Assembly: GCA_027019885.1 (NCBI GenBank)
Contig: JALUWC010000325.1
Coordinates: 1-9,313, forward strand
Source of the DNA: Geoglobus sp.
Lineage (GTDB): Archaea > Halobacteriota > Archaeoglobi > Archaeoglobales > Archaeoglobaceae
Direction: 5' to 3'
DNA length: 9,313 nucleotides
Shown: positions 1 through 4,749 of the stretch, in pieces
Layout: every line of letters starts with the position of its first letter
Numbering within the stretch: the first letter of the stretch is position 1
Program-made: the position numbers and the translations under genes
The notes under the pieces: generated by a model
What the model was told of the DNA's origin: nothing
The model's database searches: none
What the model saw: only the letters and a program-made list of their open reading frames with translations

Positions 1-384
1 CTTTACAATTCTCTGAAAAAATTTGGAGCAGATGTGAAGGTGGTATATGGAGCAAAAACGAAAGAAGAGCTTGTTTTTTCAGATATGTTTGAAAATGCTG
101 TTTTTTTCACAGAGGATGGCAGCTATGGAAATGAGGGAACTGCTGTTAACGGAGTAATTGATGAGGAACTGAGCCTTTATGAAAAAATATACGTCTGCGG
201 GCCAGAAAGCATGATGCATGAGCTCATAAAAATATTTGAAAAAGAAAAGGTCATTGACAGAGCAGAACTCTCACTTGAGAAGTACATGAGGTGCGGGATT
301 GGGGTTTGCGGTTCATGTGTTCTCGAAAACGGGCTGAGGGTTTGTGCTGACGGACCGGTCTTCAAGGGAAATGAACTAATTTAA
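1..384 (+). CDS. pyrK: Dihydroorotate dehydrogenase electron transfer subunit, PyrK type (C-terminal part, 5' end outside window)
   Basis: The reading frame is open from base 1 and ends with TAA at 382-384, so the gene starts upstream of the window. The 127 visible residues are the C-terminal half of a ferredoxin-reductase-like protein. They contain the end of the NAD-binding lobe (VYGAKTKEEL, then VCGPESMM at about residues 65-72) and a [2Fe-2S] ligand cluster with cysteines at visible residues 98, 103, 106 and 115 (CGIGVCGSC followed by LRVCADGPVF). That spacing and the closing CADGPVF are typical of PyrK, which passes electrons between the FMN of PyrD and NAD in pyrimidine synthesis. PyrK is usually about 240-260 residues, so roughly half is seen. 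It could instead be another member of the sulfhydrogenase-gamma-like reductase group, but the short tail after the last cysteine fits PyrK best. The stop abuts the stop of the convergent mqnD gene. Confidence 0.85.
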   Translation, partial: LYNSLKKFGADVKVVYGAKTKEELVFSDMFENAVFFTEDGSYGNEGTAVNGVIDEELSLYEKIYVCGPESMMHELIKIFEKEKVIDRAELSLEKYMRCGIGVCGSCVLENGLRVCADGPVFKGNELI

Positions 385-1197
385 TCAGTATAGTATGTCC
401 AGCGGTGGTTTTTTCAGGATTCCTTTTTCTTCTGCCATTTCAAAAAGCACTTCCATTGCCCTTACAACCGAGTCTGGCATGGTGTATGTGTAGTCGTTCA
501 CATACATCATGGCAAATCTCTTTGCTGTTTCAAAGTCCATTCCCCTTGCATATTTCATGGCATATTCCATCGCTTCATCTGGATTTTTTATGGCGTACTC
601 TATGCTCAACTTCATCGCCCTGAGAAACTCTTTCTGAACGCTCTCAGGAATTTTTCTCGATATGACATTCACACCGAGGGGCATTGGCAGGCCTGCTCTG
701 TGATTCCACCACTCCCAGAGATCCAGAACCTTCACAAGGCCATGCTCTCTGTATGTGATCTGACCCTCGTGGATGAGCAGTCCAGCCTCAACCTTCTCTT
801 TTTTCACCGCCTCGATTATCTCATCAAACCTCATCTCAACAGGTTCAAAATTCCTTAAAGCAAGCATCAGATAAAGATTGGCTGAAGTGTATCTGCCTGG
901 AACAGCAATTCTTGCGTTTTCCAGATCAATATGTTCTCTGGCAACGACTATTGGCCCATAACCTTCCCCAACACTCGCTCCCGCTGACAGAATCCTGTAT
1001 CTGTCATGAAGATAGGCGTAGGCGTGGACTGAGAGTGCTGTGACATCAATATCACCATGGAATGCAAGTTTGTTGAGAGTTTCTATGTCCTCGATTGTGT
1101 GTTCCACTCTGATATCGGTTTCAATTTTACCTTCCATCATGGCATAGAACATGAAGGCATCATCAGCATCGGGAGTGTGGGCAACTCTGAGCCTCAT
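385..1197 (-). CDS. mqnD: 1,4-dihydroxy-6-naphthoate synthase (futalosine menaquinone pathway)
   Basis: This 270-residue protein has the length and motifs of MqnD, which converts cyclic dehypoxanthine futalosine to 1,4-dihydroxy-6-naphthoate in menaquinone synthesis. It is a cytosolic enzyme with a periplasmic-binding-protein-like fold. Visible signatures are the N-terminal HTPDADDAFMFYAM (residues 7-20, the family's S/T-P-x-x-D-D/T-x-F-x-F-Y-A block), DVTALSVHAY (51-60), GYGPIVVARE (79-88), the ligand-pocket region VPGRYTSANLYL (99-110) and LIHEGQITY (141-149). The last motif contains the conserved His143; a histidine in this motif has been proposed as the catalytic base. The related MqnA has a different motif set, so MqnD is preferred. 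The ATG at 1197 has no ribosome binding site in front of it. A TATA-like GATAATAAAA lies about 25 bases upstream, so the gene may be transcribed as a leaderless message, perhaps in addition to read-through from the upstream minus-strand gene 38 bases away. Confidence 0.85.
   Translation of the reverse strand: MRLRVAHTPDADDAFMFYAMMEGKIETDIRVEHTIEDIETLNKLAFHGDIDVTALSVHAYAYLHDRYRILSAGASVGEGYGPIVVAREHIDLENARIAVPGRYTSANLYLMLALRNFEPVEMRFDEIIEAVKKEKVEAGLLIHEGQITYREHGLVKVLDLWEWWNHRAGLPMPLGVNVISRKIPESVQKEFLRAMKLSIEYAIKNPDEAMEYAMKYARGMDFETAKRFAMMYVNDYTYTMPDSVVRAMEVLFEMAEEKGILKKPPLDILY
409..428 (+). terminator. T-rich tracts, candidate terminator for pyrK
   Basis: Reading on the plus strand just past the pyrK stop there is a run of six T (409-414) and then a run of five T (424-428). 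Archaeal transcription commonly ends at such oligo-T stretches without a hairpin. Both lie inside the 3' end of the convergent mqnD gene, which is the only room available because the two stop codons touch. Assignment is from base composition only. Confidence 0.35.
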
Positions 1198-1217
1198 GTT
1201 TTCAGAAAAATGGGAGG

Positions 1218-1227
1218 TTTTATTATC
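1218..1227 (-). promoter_or_regulatory. TATA-like box for a possible leaderless mqnD transcript
   Basis: On the minus strand the sequence GATAATAAAA is centred about 25 bases before the mqnD ATG. That is the usual distance from an archaeal TATA box to the transcription start, so the start codon would be at or near the 5' end of the message. The absence of any GGTG- or GGAG-like site between this box and the ATG agrees with leaderless translation. The box lies in the 38-base gap after the upstream gene. Confidence 0.35.
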
Positions 1228-1235
1228 TTATCCCT

Positions 1236-1874
1236 TCACTTTGAAACGATTTCCATTTCAGTGTCAACCCTGAAGTACTCCATCCCAGGCTGCACATCGG
1301 GAAATATGCTCTGAACTATGTGCAGTTCGTAGACTTCCTCGCCGAATCCGAAGTATTCATCCTGCTTTTTGAGAATTATTGAAACATCAAAGAGGCTTGA
1401 TATCATCTCCCTTTCAATTTCAGTGTAACTTCCAAAGTTCGTGAGAGCGTAAACTCTGAGATTGTCCTTTGCCCTCTCGAGAATCTCGAATATTGCTCTC
1501 GGATAGTTCTCGGAGATTATTTTGAGGTGAGACCTGCATATTATAACCAGTGTTCCTTCTAAAGTCTCAATGTAATCAAGAAGACCCTCCACATCGTCAT
1601 ACCTAAAAACTCTTGAAACTCCATCTCCAATTCCCTCGCTGTTCACCAGTATGATGTTTGCAGACGACAGATCCAGTCCCATGTATTCCGATATTAGTTT
1701 AAGTTGTCTCATGGTGCTGTTGGAGAAAAGAAGAATACTTGTATCCTTTCTCCCTGAAACAATCTTTTTGAAAAAGGCCAATGCAGGGTGTATGTTTTCG
1801 TAGAATATCGCGGTTCTGCAGCTCTTTTCCTCAATTTTTTCAAGTTTTTGAAAAATCCTTTCAAAACTCACCAT
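1236..1874 (-). CDS. RecA/KaiC-like (ArlH-related) protein lacking Walker motifs, DUF257-type, function unknown
   Basis: This 212-residue protein has no signal peptide or membrane segment. Placed against ArlH encoded further along the window, it matches strand by strand. TAIFYENIHPALAFFKKIVSG (21-41) falls where ArlH has its strand, P-loop and following helix. SILLFSNSTMRQLKLISEYMG (46-66) matches the ArlH stretch VTYLSTQFTTVDFVKQMSSIG. GTLVIICRSHLKII (107-120) sits on the Walker B strand DVVFIDSLSSLVKF. EYFRVDTEMEIV (199-210) matches IAFRVEPKIGLVV. The Walker A lysine/serine and the Walker B aspartate are absent (NIHPA and IICRS instead), so ATP hydrolysis is unlikely. From memory it resembles the DUF257 group of Thermococcales and Archaeoglobales; this is not confirmed by a search. 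The ATG at 1874 is preceded by AGAGG, and a GTG at the next codon is also possible. It lies upstream of mqnD on the same strand and divergent from the archaellum operon. It may be a regulatory pseudo-ATPase, but its role is not known. Confidence 0.6.
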   Translation of the reverse strand: MVSFERIFQKLEKIEEKSCRTAIFYENIHPALAFFKKIVSGRKDTSILLFSNSTMRQLKLISEYMGLDLSSANIILVNSEGIGDGVSRVFRYDDVEGLLDYIETLEGTLVIICRSHLKIISENYPRAIFEILERAKDNLRVYALTNFGSYTEIEREMISSLFDVSIILKKQDEYFGFGEEVYELHIVQSIFPDVQPGMEYFRVDTEMEIVSK

Positions 1875-1951
1875 AAAACCTCTATACCTTCAAGAAAATG
1901 AATTTTTCTGTTATGATGACTTCTCTGTTTGACCTTGAACCCACCAAAACC

Positions 1952-1960
1952 TTTATCAAT
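1952..1960 (+). promoter_or_regulatory. TATA-like box 5' of the GC-rich inverted-repeat element
   Basis: TTTATCAAT is preceded by CCAAAACC, which resembles an archaeal BRE. It is centred about 26-28 bases before the first G of the 8-bp inverted repeat, the distance expected from a TATA box to a transcription start. It supports a plus-strand transcript beginning at the repeat. An alternative TATA-like AAATTTAT lies on the minus strand at 2071-2078, about 31 bases from the other end, so the direction is not settled. Confidence 0.3.
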
Positions 1961-1981
1961 ACATTCTGACATAAAATAAAA

Positions 1982-2043
1982 GGGGTGCCGTGTACATGTT
2001 TCTCAGCGATCCCGCCGCCACCGATACGTTTTAATGGCACCCC
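1982..2043. ncRNA. Candidate structured small RNA, about 62 nt, GC-rich island closed by an 8-bp stem
   Basis: GGGGTGCC at 1982-1989 is perfectly complementary to GGCACCCC at 2036-2043, so the 62 bases can close into an 8-bp stem. Inside, CGATC and GATACG can form a second short helix with one bulged base. Its loop is C-rich on the plus strand and G-rich on the minus strand (CCGCCGCCACC and its complement). About 37 of 62 bases are G or C, while the flanks are clearly AT-rich; in AT-rich hyperthermophiles such islands often mark structured RNAs. Both directions have a TATA-like box at roughly the right distance. T-rich stretches follow both ends: minus-strand TTTTATTTTATG directly after the stem, and plus-strand TTTTT and TTTT at about 2053-2065. 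No box C/D or H/ACA signature fits well, and no known riboswitch was recognised. It could also be a protein-binding site. Confidence 0.4.
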
Positions 2044-2199
2044 ATCTGATGAATTTTTGGCTTTTCTGTGATAAATTTTATTTACCTTAGCGTCGAAAAT
2101 AACCTCTGTGAGAGAAAAAGAGACGGATAATTTCATTTAGAAGGTAAAAGGATTTTAAGAGATGGGTTTTTACAATTCAGAAAGGAGAATACAAAACTC

Positions 2200-2487
2200 A
2201 TGAAGCTTATTGATGCATACATCCATGTCCAGGTGCTATAAAAAGGTTATACAGAGGTGGAACAGAAGGGCTTTTTTCTCTGATTCCCGATCTAAATAAG
2301 CTGCTTGGCTGTGCACAGAGCTTTTTACAAAAATAGATAAATTGAAACTCTCCCACATCTGGAAAATGTGCAGTTTTATCTTGAAAAATCAAAGATATTG
2401 CAAAAACATCTCGGCAGTATTGAGATATATCTCTCTGATTCACATGCTGAAAGCGGGTGTATTCCTCCTCCAGATTCGATGTTTTGA
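2200..2487 (+). pseudogene. Decayed N-terminal remnant of a TatD-like metal-dependent hydrolase
   Basis: The ATG at 2200, with AAAGGAG 12 bases before it, opens MKLIDAYIHVQVL and then a stop. This resembles the start of TIM-barrel amidohydrolase/TatD-like proteins (M-x-x-IDAHIH), with the first metal histidine of HxH replaced by tyrosine. Read through in the same frame, TAA (2239), TGA (2281), TAA (2293) and TAA (2338) interrupt pieces that still look coding: KGYTEVEQKGF, AVHRAFYKNR, then IETLPHLENVQFYLEKSK and HLGSIEIYLSDSHAESGCIPPPDS split by ILQK. Archaeal TatD-like proteins have a comparable layout: an E-rich helix after the HxH strand, an ETL...F..LL region, then a GIELYVALGIHPRCIPP-like strand. 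Four stops in one frame and the missing C-terminal two thirds make it non-functional as a protein. The match is from memory of the family and weak in places; chance resemblance is possible. Confidence 0.4.
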
Positions 2488-2508
2488 TTTCCTTTTTCAC
2501 TTCAAACC

Positions 2509-2529
2509 ACCTGCATATGCACCTGCATA
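2509..2529 (+). repeat. Tandem 9-bp direct repeat upstream of the archaellin promoter
   Basis: ACCTGCATA occurs at 2509-2517 and again at 2521-2529, a 12-base period. The stretch TGCATATGCA (2512-2521) between and across the copies is a perfect 10-base palindrome. The repeats lie about 56-76 bases before the arlB TATA box. This is a reasonable place for an activator or other regulator of the archaellum operon, but function is inferred from position only. Confidence 0.35.
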
Positions 2530-2584
2530 ATCATGTACTGTCTCTTCTGCTGGATTACATGCCAGATTAGATGCAAAAAACCCG

Positions 2585-2592
2585 TTTATATT
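2585..2592 (+). promoter_or_regulatory. TATA box of the archaellum operon
   Basis: TTTATATT is a near-consensus archaeal TATA box, preceded by an A-run and CCCG in the BRE position (about 2575-2584). A start about 25 bases downstream, near 2613, would give a 5' untranslated leader of roughly 20 bases before the arlB GTG. It is the best TATA-like element in front of the operon. Confidence 0.65.
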
Positions 2593-2597
2593 GCTAA

Positions 2598-2613
2598 GAT
2601 TTAACTTTAAATC
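2598..2613 (+). promoter_or_regulatory. Perfect inverted repeat between TATA box and RBS, candidate operator
   Basis: GATTTAA at 2598-2604 and TTAAATC at 2607-2613 form a perfect 7-2-7 inverted repeat, 5 bases after the arlB TATA box and ending at the predicted transcription start. Archaeal dimeric winged-helix repressors commonly bind here and block RNA polymerase recruitment. A repressor of archaellum expression (compare ArnR- or EarA-type regulators in other archaea) could act on it. The sequence is AT-only in its core, so a chance palindrome is possible. Confidence 0.45.
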
Positions 2614-2620
2614 GCCAGAA

Positions 2621-2627
2621 GGAGGTG
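2621..2627 (+). promoter_or_regulatory. Strong ribosome binding site that fixes the GTG start of arlB
   Basis: GGAGGTG is a full match to the 3' end of archaeal 16S rRNA and lies 7 bases before the GTG at 2635. Across the operon, GGTG ends 6-7 bases before the start codon for arlB, arlC, arlD, arlG, arlH and arlI, which makes these starts mutually consistent. Confidence 0.75.
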
Positions 2628-2634
2628 TTGAGAG

Positions 2635-3312
2635 GTGGTAAAAAGAAAGGGTTTTAGAAAGGATGAGAAGGGTGCGATAGGTATTGAAATACTGATAGTC
2701 TTCATAGCCATCGTGCTGGTGGCAGCAGTGAGTGCAGCGGTGCTCATACAGACCGTCGGGTTTCTGCAGCAGAAGGCTTTGGCAACAGGGAGACAGACAA
2801 CCAAGGAAGTCTCAAGTGGTATAAAAGTCGTCAAAGTACTGGGTCATGTTAACAATCCAAGAAATGCTAACGGTAAAGTGGATCTCCTTGCTTTTTACGT
2901 AGAGGTCAACACCGGTGGTCAGAGCATTGATCTGAACGCCACAAAGATCACGCTCTACGATGGTAGCAAGACAGTCACGTTTACACAAAACACAAATGCA
3001 TTTGAAGATAAGACCACTGGTCTCAGTGACACGTTTGATACATCATTAAAAGCATGGGCAAATCTCTCCACAGCGACTGATTTTGGAATTATTGTTCTTC
3101 AAGACGAGGATGGTTCGATTACCTCAGGTAGCTATCCAGTTATAAATTCGGGAGACAAGGTGATACTGACAGTCAATGTCAGCAGTGCATTCGGTGGTTG
3201 GAGTCCAAGAACACCTGTTTCGGGAGAGATCAGGCCTGAGTTCGGTGCACCAGGAATAATTGAGTTCACGACTCCGCCGGCATATACGCAGAGCGTCATA
3301 GAGCTCCAGTAA
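2635..3312 (+). CDS. arlB: Archaellin, archaellum filament subunit
   Basis: The 225-residue protein begins with a class III (type IV pilin-like) signal peptide. A basic leader ending DEKG (residues 10-13) is followed by AIGIEILIVFIAIVLVA. Cleavage by the prepilin/prearchaellin peptidase (FlaK/PibD) is expected after Gly13, giving a mature protein of 212 residues. The hydrophobic helix (about 14-45) packs into the filament core. The rest is the beta-rich surface domain, starting with the archaellin-like GIKVVKVLGHVN (62-73) and the FYVEVNTGGQSIDL region (87-100). Three N-glycosylation sequons are visible at N101 (NAT), N143 (NLS) and N181 (NVS), as expected for archaellins, which are usually glycosylated through AglB. 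The GTG start at 2635 is fixed by the RBS at 2621-2627. It is the first gene of the operon and the only archaellin in the window. The older name is flaB. Confidence 0.95.
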   Translation: MVKRKGFRKDEKGAIGIEILIVFIAIVLVAAVSAAVLIQTVGFLQQKALATGRQTTKEVSSGIKVVKVLGHVNNPRNANGKVDLLAFYVEVNTGGQSIDLNATKITLYDGSKTVTFTQNTNAFEDKTTGLSDTFDTSLKAWANLSTATDFGIIVLQDEDGSITSGSYPVINSGDKVILTVNVSSAFGGWSPRTPVSGEIRPEFGAPGIIEFTTPPAYTQSVIELQ

Positions 3313-3317
3313 CTCTC

Positions 3318-3341
3318 AAAAATTTTTATCCTTTATTTTTT
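3318..3341 (+). terminator. T-rich stretch after arlB, candidate partial terminator
   Basis: The 41-base gap between the arlB stop and arlC contains AAAAATTTTTATCC followed by TTTATTTTTTGG, two oligo-T tracts on the plus strand. In archaea such tracts end transcription with partial efficiency. Here they would let the abundant filament subunit be made in excess over the motor proteins encoded downstream. A weak internal promoter is also possible, since the AATTTTTATCC part is TATA-like. Confidence 0.45.
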
Positions 3342-3353
3342 GGGGTGATTTTT

Positions 3354-3860
3354 ATGGAGTTTAATTTATTAAAAAAATTGAAAAAAGGAAGAAAGGAGGA
3401 GGTGGTGGAAGAGGAGGCTGAAGAATTTGAAGAAGAGGATGTTGAGGAAGCCGCCGAAGAAGAACCTGCTCAGGAATCTAAGGATGACGATATGGTAATG
3501 AAGATCAATGAGAGGCTGAATGACATTGAAAATCGCCTGCCGAGAATGGACATTTCAATGAGCAATCTGAAGAAGGAGATTGATGGTATAAGGGAAGATA
3601 TGAAGAAGATTGAGGAGTCAATGAAGGACATGATGGCTTTGTACGAGGTGGTTTCTGCTCAGATCAATCCATTCGTTGGTAGTTCAAAGGCGACAAAACT
3701 GAGCTTTGAAAGAATTGACGAGATTGAGAGAAAGGTTGAAGAGTTTGAGGAGCTCATGCTTGAGCTTCAGATGGACATCAGGATGATCTTCAGAACTGCA
3801 TTAAATGTGAAGCAGATAGTCAATGAAGTGCTTTACGAGGAGGTGATCGGAATTGAGTGA
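3354..3860 (+). CDS. arlC: Archaellum accessory protein ArlC (FlaC)
   Basis: This is a 168-residue acidic cytosolic protein. The ATG at 3354 is chosen because GGGGTGAT (3342-3349) is its ribosome binding site; the in-frame GTG at 3345 lies inside that site. Residues 1-14 form a short basic amphipathic segment (FNLLKKLKKGRK). It is followed by a highly acidic stretch (15-46, mostly E and D) and then a predicted coiled coil (about 48-100). ALYEVVSAQINPFVG (95-109) is the conserved core of the FlaC/FlaD family. A second helical segment (115-160) ends the protein. In euryarchaea ArlC, ArlD and ArlE form a ring around the motor and receive the chemotaxis signal through CheF. The 3' end overlaps arlD by 8 bases, which suggests translational coupling. 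Confidence 0.85.
   Translation: MEFNLLKKLKKGRKEEVVEEEAEEFEEEDVEEAAEEEPAQESKDDDMVMKINERLNDIENRLPRMDISMSNLKKEIDGIREDMKKIEESMKDMMALYEVVSAQINPFVGSSKATKLSFERIDEIERKVEEFEELMLELQMDIRMIFRTALNVKQIVNEVLYEEVIGIE
3839..3848 (+). promoter_or_regulatory. Perfect 10-base RBS that decides the TTG start of arlD
   Basis: GGAGGTGATC, inside the end of arlC, is the complete complement of the archaeal 16S rRNA 3' end (GATCACCTCC). The TTG at 3853 follows after 4 bases, the same geometry as the other starts in this operon, so the rare TTG initiation codon is well supported. Confidence 0.75.
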
Positions 3861-4749
3861 AGAGGACATCAGAAATGTGATCTACTTGGATGAGCTTCAG
3901 GAGAATAGGGGGGAAGAAGAGCAGGAGGAAAAGAAAGAAGAAAGAAAGAGTATTTTTCTGTCGGAGTCGGAACTTAAGAGCAAGCTCGATAGCTATCGTG
4001 GAAGAATCCCCTCCGTAATCCTCAAAGACCTTTATGATGTTCTGAAAGGCAGGAAGATAACAGATGAACAGCTCAAAAAGATTCTGAACAATGTTGAGAA
4101 GAAGCTCAGAGACAGGGGTGAGGTGGATATAACAGAGCTTTATGCAAAGATGGACAGGCTTGAGAAAGCTTTGCAGAAGCTCCTCAGAATGCAGGTGAGA
4201 CAGGCGATTACAGCATCTTCCGAGCATCCGTCAGAGGATGTAGAGGAATTGAAGAGGGATGCTGAATCTGAAGGTGAGGTGGATAGAGGAAGTGAGACTG
4301 TGGATGTTGAAAAGACCGATGTTGGGATGGGTTTTATACCCCAGGCAGCACAGCTTGGGGAGAGACTGAAGAAAGAATTGCCAAGAACGTTTCTTGATAA
4401 AATACCAAAGAACACCAGTTCAATGATGTTCCTGCTGAGGTGGATCGAGCATCTTATCGAAAGAGTTGGATACAGCGGAATTGAGGATGTTCTCGACTAC
4501 TATGTTGACATCGGGTGGATATCCGAGGATGTTATGTTCGATATTCTCAAGCATGCAAAAGGGATAAGGTTGTACCACGAAAATGCAGACTGGAGGCCTG
4601 CAGGGTATATGAGCGTCCACGATCACCTCATGTCACTGCTCTTCATTGAAGCCTTGAAAACAGGCAGGATGAACAAGGAGATACTCCATGAGGTTGAAAG
4701 ACAGGTTTACAGAATAAAAAAGGGGGTAAGTGAGATAAATGGGATTTAG
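3853..4749 (+). CDS. arlD: Archaellum accessory protein ArlD/E (FlaD/E family)
   Basis: This is a 298-residue cytosolic protein starting at TTG. The N-terminal part is acidic and charged (about 1-32), then helical (33-118). A variable acidic linker (119-158) leads to the conserved C-terminal archaeal flagella D/E domain, about 175-290. Characteristic blocks there are FLLRWIEHLIERVG (193-206), VLDYYVDIGWIS (213-224) and a run from DWRPAGYMSVHDHL (246-259) to LLFIEAL (262-268). No membrane segment is seen. The family forms, with ArlC, the cytosolic ring that couples the archaellum motor to the chemotaxis adaptor CheF. Only one D/E-type gene is present, so it probably supplies the function that separate ArlD and ArlE share in some methanogens. 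It overlaps arlC by 8 and arlF by 11 bases. Confidence 0.88.
   Translation: MSEEDIRNVIYLDELQENRGEEEQEEKKEERKSIFLSESELKSKLDSYRGRIPSVILKDLYDVLKGRKITDEQLKKILNNVEKKLRDRGEVDITELYAKMDRLEKALQKLLRMQVRQAITASSEHPSEDVEELKRDAESEGEVDRGSETVDVEKTDVGMGFIPQAAQLGERLKKELPRTFLDKIPKNTSSMMFLLRWIEHLIERVGYSGIEDVLDYYVDIGWISEDVMFDILKHAKGIRLYHENADWRPAGYMSVHDHLMSLLFIEALKTGRMNKEILHEVERQVYRIKKGVSEINGI

Noticed and set aside
1982..2043. H/ACA guide RNA interpretation of the GC-rich island
   Set aside because: No ACA or ANA box lies three bases from the 3' end of the stem on either strand, and no kink-turn or kink-loop pattern is evident.
2046..2097. Possible box C/D small RNA: CTGATGA near 2046-2052 and GTGATAA near 2068-2074
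   Set aside because: The box C lacks the purine before TGATGA, no good D or D' CUGA box follows at guide distance, and there is no short terminal stem.
1882..2136. An open frame of 84 codons on the minus strand across the spacer
   Set aside because: It has no ribosome binding site, no recognisable domain, and its middle part is simply the translation of the GC-rich inverted-repeat element.
2422..2433. Perfect 12-base palindrome GAGATATATCTC
   Set aside because: It lies within the decayed gene and is a simple alternating AT core. Chance is a sufficient explanation, and no promoter is nearby.
2207..2500. An open frame of 97 codons on the minus strand in the spacer
   Set aside because: Its sequence is low in typical protein features and has no binding site in front of it. 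The opposite strand reads better as a decayed TatD-like gene.
3345..3353. GTG at 3345 as start of arlC
   Set aside because: The codon lies within the GGGGTGAT ribosome binding site that serves the ATG at 3354.
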